DNA from: Labia minor
Taxonomy: Eukaryota > Arthropoda > Insecta > Dermaptera > Spongiphoridae
Assembly: GCA_963082975.1 (NCBI GenBank)
Contig: OY720349.1
Span: 62,184,501 to 62,248,500 of the forward strand
Length of the DNA stretch: 64,000 nt
Direction: 5' to 3'
Shown here: positions 58,489-64,000 of the stretch, piece after piece
How the letters are laid out: every line of letters starts with the position of its first letter
How positions within the stretch are numbered: position 1 is the first letter of the stretch
Notes under the pieces: model-generated
The model's input: the letters and a program-made list of their open reading frames with translations, nothing else
Databases searched by the model: none
What the model was told of the DNA's origin: nothing
Made by a program: the position numbers and the translations under genes

Positions 58489-59311
58489 CTAGCAGACCTG
58501 GCAAAGCTTCGCTTTACATATATTCGTATGTGATAAATGAAAACTTAATAATAATAATAATAATGGATTAAATGAATATAATTGAAATTTAGTTTTAATT
58601 GGACTTTTTTTTTGTTTTTTATTTTTATTTATTTTTATTGGAATTATTACAAATAATAATAATAATAATAATATTACATTTTTATTTTTATTTTTATTTT
58701 TTATTTTTTTTTTTGTTAAATTATTACATTTTTATTTGTTGGAAAATATTATTTCTACTTTATTAATTGTTAATAGTTATTACATTTTAATTAACAATTT
58801 TCGGATTAAGTATATTCTCTTATTATAAAGATTCTTATTGTTTGTCTCGCAAGTCTACCTACATTATTTTATTACCATTGTATGATTCAAAATAAAATTC
58901 AAAATATTTAATAGGACATGACATGATCTTAGTATTAATTTATTTTCATTATATTAGATTGATTAATAAAATTCAAAATATTTAATAGGTATGATCTTAG
59001 TATTTTTTTTCCCATCCCAGAATATTTGCTAATATTACATATTGGAGTTCCAATTACCTGCATATTTAATGGCAATTTCAATGCTGAATATGCTTTTAAA
59101 TAAATAAAAAAAATTTGAAGAAAGTAATTGGAATTATTATTATTAATAATCAACAAATAAATTTATTAAATATACATTTAAATATGTAAATTTAACTACA
59201 CTAAAACCTTTCTTGGTATGCCCACGACAATCCCTGAAAATTTCATCGCAATCGGACGGGTAGTTTTTGAGTTTAGGCGAGACAGACAGACAGTCCCTTT
59301 TATATATAAGA
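58489..59311 (-). mobile_element. Helitron 4, a different subfamily (0.8 kb)
   Basis: On the minus strand it starts TCTTATATATAAAAGGGACT after an A (59312) and ends CTAG before a T (58488). A hairpin AAAGC gaa GCTTT lies 10 nt before CTAG. Just inside the 5' end are three GTCT units and then CCGATTGCGATGAAATTTTC. The inside is AT-rich with TAA repeats and no protein. Confidence 0.82.
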
Positions 59312-60326
59312 TATAGATATATATTTAAAATGACTATATATCATTTTCATATAAATAATTAACCCTAATTTTACTATTAATGTTAGTTTATTAAAAAAAT
59401 TATTAAAATACCTATCTAAATAGAAACATTATTTAATTTTACTTTTCTTTATTTTAAAATTTAATAAATATTTATAATAGAAAATAATATTCCAAATATT
59501 TAAATAAATAAAGTAAATTCAGGAAGAGCACTAAAAATGCAGCATGAAATCAAGAATTTTTACATATCTGTCATAAAATAGAAAGAAAAAGAGAGATATT
59601 TATTGATAACTAAATTAATAAAGAATATATAGACTGCTTCGATATTTGACAACTACATAATTTGTTTGTAAATTAAGTAATAATGCTATTGCCATCAGAT
59701 CGAGAGAGAAAATGGTTAGCAGATGGGCAATGAATTGTAGATGTAAAGAGAATCCATAAGGCCAAATAACCCCACTTTCACTTAGTATTACTCAGGTAAT
59801 TTCATTCTAACCTAATTACAAAATGCTCCCTTAAATCGTAGGGTTTTAAGGAATGAGTCATCATAAAGGAACACCTGCCCAATGAAACAGAAACACGCAG
59901 ACTAGTTCAATGGAATTAATGGATAGACAACAGCCTTTTTCAAAGATTAGTGTCAATATATTTCCTAAAATTTAAAATTAGTTTTAGCATAGCTGTAAGA
60001 TTTTTGTATGTATAAAATTATATGAAACATATATCTTTGATGTATATATTGCCTTTAAATAAATTAATAAAAAAAAAACTTTTTAATATAGACGCTTTTT
60101 AATCAACAATGATCTAAAAATTAGAAAATAAAATTTTAATAAAACCTTGAATATTATCCTTTACTTATACCCACGCTTTTGTATTGGGCATATGTAAAGA
60201 TAATATTCAAGATTTAATTAATATTTTATTTTTTATTTATTAGGGCATTTTTATTAAAGCTTATTTATTAAAAATTATAAAAGTGTAAAAGTATATATCT
60301 GTGTGTATGTCGCCAAAAATTTTCGA
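59312..60326. other. Unassigned
   Basis: Normal-complexity stretch at about 59680-59950. No gene recognised. Confidence 0.4.
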
Positions 60327-60932
60327 TTTTTACTATCTCGCCAGAGATAGTATTGCGATCACGAAAATTTTCGATGTTGAGATTTTGATGTTTTTATACG
60401 TTTTGAAGGTTCCTGAATCATTTTCACTAAGGTTGAGAAAAATGTCTGTGTGTGTGTGTATATGTGTGTATGTATGTAGGCAAGATTACGCAAAAACGGT
60501 TTGAGCTAGAATGATGCAATTTGGAACATGGACATTATTCAAAATTCATAGTTTTCTATCAACTTTTGAGAAATGTAGCTCAACCGGAAGAGGGTCATTA
60601 CCTACAACTTGTGGATTTTTTTTCCTGTGACCGTAAAAATAAAAATATATGTTTGATAATTTTTCACATGATTAATAATTGTATAAAACTGCTATATATA
60701 GAATTTCAGCTTGATTGAATTGCTGAAAGTACCAGAGAGAATTAATTTTTTAATACTGCAAATCTCACGCGCCAACACGTGCCATGGTGCCATCAATAAA
60801 AAGCCAAACATGCGCTGGTTTAATATTTATTATTTATAATTTATAATTAATTAAATTTAATTTAAATATAATATATTATGTTATTTAATCCAATTCAAAT
60901 TGCGAGATAGTCGAGTGGAGACACTCCAGCTT
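60327..60932 (+). mobile_element. HLE-A copy, left member of an inverted pair
   Basis: Full length with TG tract (60445-60478), core ATGATGCAATTTGGAAC and CACGTG (about 60776). Its 3' end faces that of the next copy across 41 bp. Confidence 0.9.
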
Positions 60933-60973
60933 ATTTAAATTTTGATTTTGGATTCGAGTAGAGCTTAAAAAAT

Positions 60974-61453
60974 CTGGAGTCTCTCCACTCGACTATCTCG
61001 CAAATTTGAATTGGATTAAATAACATAATATATTATATTTAAATTAAATTTATTTGCTTATAAATTATAAATTAAAATTAATAAATAATATTTATTTATT
61101 ATTGTTTGGCTCTTTGTTGATGGCAACACGTCACGTGTTGGCGCGTGAGATTTGCAGTGTTAAAAAATTAATTCTGGTACTTTCAGCGATTCAATCAAGC
61201 TGAAATTCTATATATGGCAGTTTTATACAATTATTAATCATGTAAAAAATTATCAAACATATATCTTTATTTTTACGGTCACTTTAGAAGAAACAAAATC
61301 AAAACGTTGTAGGTAATGACCCTCTTCCGGTTGAGCTACATTGCTCAAAAGTTGATAAAAAACTATGAATTTTGAATAATGCCCATATACCAAATTTCAT
61401 CATTCTAGCTCAAACCGTTTTTGTGTAATCTTGGTTACATACATACACACACG
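60974..61453 (-). mobile_element. HLE-A copy, right member of an inverted pair, 5' end missing
   Basis: Runs from the 3' hairpin (left) to the TG tract (CATACACACACG) and stops there. The 5' hairpin is absent. Confidence 0.88.
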
Positions 61454-62614
61454 TATTCTAAGTTTTCATAAATTAAATTATGTAATTTTATTTAATTATA
61501 ATTAATTTTAATATATTATTTGTTAATTACCTAAAAAAAAATGTATATAAAAATATAAAAGTAATTAAAAAATAATTTACAATTTATTTTTTTCAATGTT
61601 TATAAATGATTTGACAATGACAAAAAATTGAACTCGTCTTATGCAAAATATAAAATAAAAAAAAAAATAATATTTGTCCAAGAGACTTTTGAAATTAAGT
61701 CAAGTCTATTATTTAGCAACCGGCTGATTTGTTTGACATCATCTGATAACAATCCCAGGGGCGAAATGGAAGATTATAGAGCAAAATACTCGGTTGTAAT
61801 TGAAAGCTTACAAACGATCAAATTATAGGTGGATTTAGTCATTAAAACAATAATCTCTTTTCTTACCTCCGCGAACCGGGCAGAAAATAAAAAACAATTT
61901 CTTTAATCAAGATTTATAAGAAATTACCTGAAATATCAAAAAAGAGAGAGAAAGTGCTTTCTTAATTTTCTTTTCTATTTAATTTTTTTTTTTTTTTATC
62001 TTTAAAAAAAAGTAATAAAAGAGTGATTTTCTAAAATAAGACAACAATGATAGAATAAAATATAGATTAGGCTGATGTAAGTGAAATAGAGATTAAAGGT
62101 TTCCAGACAAGCACGTTACACTAATTCAAAATTAATAACAGTATATGACTCGATGAATATTTTATAAAAGAGACTTACTTTTCAATTTGCGGCCTCAAAA
62201 AAATCTCAGTCCGCCAAAGGAAATATTTCAATGATATGGCAAAACAAAAATCGGGATGAGAGGGTAGGTTGATACCATGGTTAGAAAAGGGGAGTTTCTT
62301 TCCTTTAGGGAATCAAGAAAATCCTAATGGACGAGGTGAAATATTCAAAAGCATTGAAGGGATAAAGATTAGAGCGAAATATATTGTATTTGTAAAAATA
62401 TAGATTATTTGAGTTTTATTAAGAAATTAATTGAATTTATTACCTTTGATTTAGTTTTATCAAAAGATTACAAATTAATTCAGGATAATGTATAAATATA
62501 AACTAAGATTTCATTAATAAAGTAATGAACCCAAGATTTATTAATTTTGTCTTTGGTTATATTATTATATGTAGATAAGCTATTGCTAAGGTTTGATCTA
62601 ATATCAGTCAATAC
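61454..62614. other. Unassigned
   Basis: 61670-61880 and 62090-62350 are of normal complexity. A 66-codon frame at 61628-61828 (no ATG start) reads RGEMEDYRAKYSVVIESL near its end and is not recognised. Confidence 0.35.
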
Positions 62615-64000
62615 TAGAGGGAATTCCCGGGAAAACCCCTCAATTTTTATATCCCGTTGCCCGGGAAAAAAAACAAATTATTTTTCATGCTGATTATGAT
62701 GCTGATACCGAAATCTTTATTTATTAACTGAAATAATCGTAATAAATATAAAATACAAGTGTACAAACATACATTTGTCTTTTGTGTTATCATTTTTTTT
62801 TTCCTTTTCTTTTTTTTCTCTCCCTTTAAAATTTTTCTTTATAATTTTTCTATTTCTTGAGTTTTTTTACAGTGAACTCTGGCAGAAGGCAGTTGCCATT
62901 GCCAAATTATTTTGTATTTAACTTTTTTTTTGTATATGTATATAAAAATATATATAGTTATATATCTGCACGTGTAATAGAAATTGGTATAAGTTATAAC
63001 TGTCAATCAACTTTTAGTCTTAAAATTCGATTTCATTCACAAGCTGGGGTCTATTTTAATTGCCAAACCTGTCGTGGAGAGCGAGTAAGGTAAAGCCCTA
63101 ATTATATTTTTTGATAAATAAATAAATATTATTATTTATTTATTCAAGAAATATATATACAATCATTCTGTATGTTATTTCAGTCCACCTTTTTGGGTGG
63201 GGACAAAAGAAATAGCAAAAACATCCAAAAAGCAAACAAAAACAAAAATAAGTTGACCTGTGGCCAGGTCCGAACCGACCGACGGTTTGAAGTAAATTAA
63301 TTTTCAGCTACAGAAACAATTTCAAATAATTTTAATATATCTATTAATGTAATAAAAAACAGATATGAATATAACATAAATATTTTTAATTTTATTTTAT
63401 TTATAATATATATGTAAGACCAGGCTGTGACGTCATGAATGGCTGGATGACGTCATATAATTTTAAATCAAGAAAAAACTAATAAATATGATTTTCCAGA
63501 GGATAAAACCAATACAAAGTGTATGATGTGAAATTTGGTGTGAAAATAACCCTTCCCTTCCTATCGTCGATCGCTAATACTACCACTTCCGGTTTCCGGA
63601 TATACACCAAAAGTTGATCAATTCATCCCACTGATGCATTAAGTAAATATACCAAATTTCATCAAAATCGGTTGTGCCGTTCAGGCTGTACACATCTATA
63701 CGGACGGACAGACGGACAGACGGACGGACATCATGCTAAAAATACTTTTTTCTGTTTAGAAAATGCATGATTCGTGGAGATGTAAAAATGTGAAATTTGG
63801 TGTGAAAACAATACCTCCCTTACTATCGTCGGTCGGTAAAAAGCAAAACATATTTACATATTTACATAATAACTAACACTCTGTAATTAACAATCATAAA
63901 TCTCTTTAATTGAGTGCACACATAATCACAGACTCAGAGTTTCAGTTTTCCATCTTTTTAGATAAATAAAGTAAAGAAAAACCAAAGTAAGAAAAACAAA
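62615..64000 (-). mobile_element. hAT-like element copy 2, split by HLE-B copy 10, cut by window end
   Basis: Starts TAGAGGGAATTCCCGGGAAA, the terminal repeat of the 36678-37861 element, and is collinear with the reverse complement of that element through CAAATTATTTTT, AGTGAACTCTGGCAGA, TATATATCTGCACG and CCACCTTTTTGGGTGG to about 63240. It resumes after the HLE-B insertion with CAGTTTTCCATCTTTTTAGA at about 63942. About 150 bp present in copy 1 (37345-37490) are missing near 63070. The far end is outside the window. Confidence 0.85.
63247..63842 (-). mobile_element. HLE-B copy 10, inserted in the hAT-like element
   Basis: Full length apart from small losses (about 63528 and 63782). Two TGACGTCA octamers at 63428-63435 and 63448-63455. 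Extended CGGA/CAGA tract at 63700-63730. Confidence 0.92.

Noticed and set aside
1..64000. Bacterial-style operons, promoters or terminators
   Set aside because: Composition, element types and absence of dense open frames are eukaryotic, so such features would be meaningless here.

Overview
The window reads as eukaryotic, strongly AT-rich, repeat-dominated DNA. The element mix (BEL/Pao, piggyBac, mariner, hAT, canonical Helitrons, Helentron-like families with internal GTCT/CGGA/TG tracts, and LINE reverse transcriptase tails ending in GATA repeats) is what one expects of an arthropod. A parasitic copepod of the salmon-louse type would fit, but that species-level guess is inference from style only. 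I see no confidently recognisable host gene, rRNA or functional tRNA. The sequence is best regarded as intergenic or intronic DNA filled by successive transposon insertions.

Layout. 1-3192: a young BEL/Pao LTR retrotransposon on the minus strand with an intact gag but no pol, cut by the left edge. 3322-4150: a decayed piggyBac transposase. 4.1-30 kb: many copies of two Helentron-like families, here called HLE-A (about 620 bp) and HLE-B (about 630 bp), with LINE tails, a SINE-like retroposon (8375-8588), a nested insertion carrying a 0.36-kb-armed palindrome (14459-16285), a palindromic MITE (21757-22077) and a hAT element with a perfect 8-bp target duplication (22758-23513). 30663-36115: two Helitrons in tandem (TC...hairpin-CTAG, inserted between A and T), each carrying the same LINE reverse transcriptase fragment. 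36678-37861: a hAT-like element with 8-bp target duplication. 38122-38592: a broken mariner transposase. 39724-39874: a tRNA-derived SINE with 14-bp target duplications. 41.5-42.6 kb: more Helitron pieces. 43-56 kb: HLE copies and LINE tails, including a three-level nest at 49.9-51.4 kb. 57400-57873: an internally deleted mariner. 58489-59311: a Helitron of a different subfamily. 60-61.5 kb: an inverted pair of HLE-A copies. 62615-64000: a second hAT-like copy split by an HLE-B copy.

The most notable pattern is architectural. HLE-A and HLE-B have unrelated sequences but the same plan: a 10-11 bp terminal inverted repeat at one end, its partner set inward at the other end and followed by a hairpin, plus an internal short tandem repeat about 30 bp from a conserved string of the type CCGATT..GATGAAATTTGG. 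The true Helitrons carry the same tandem-repeat-plus-string module just inside their 5' end. All ten HLE-B copies keep at least one perfect TGACGTCA, and every HLE-A copy long enough to judge keeps CACGTG.

Possible host exons (13946-14119 and 45256-45339, both minus strand) are listed with low confidence. Positions of repeat ends were read by eye and may be off by a few bases.
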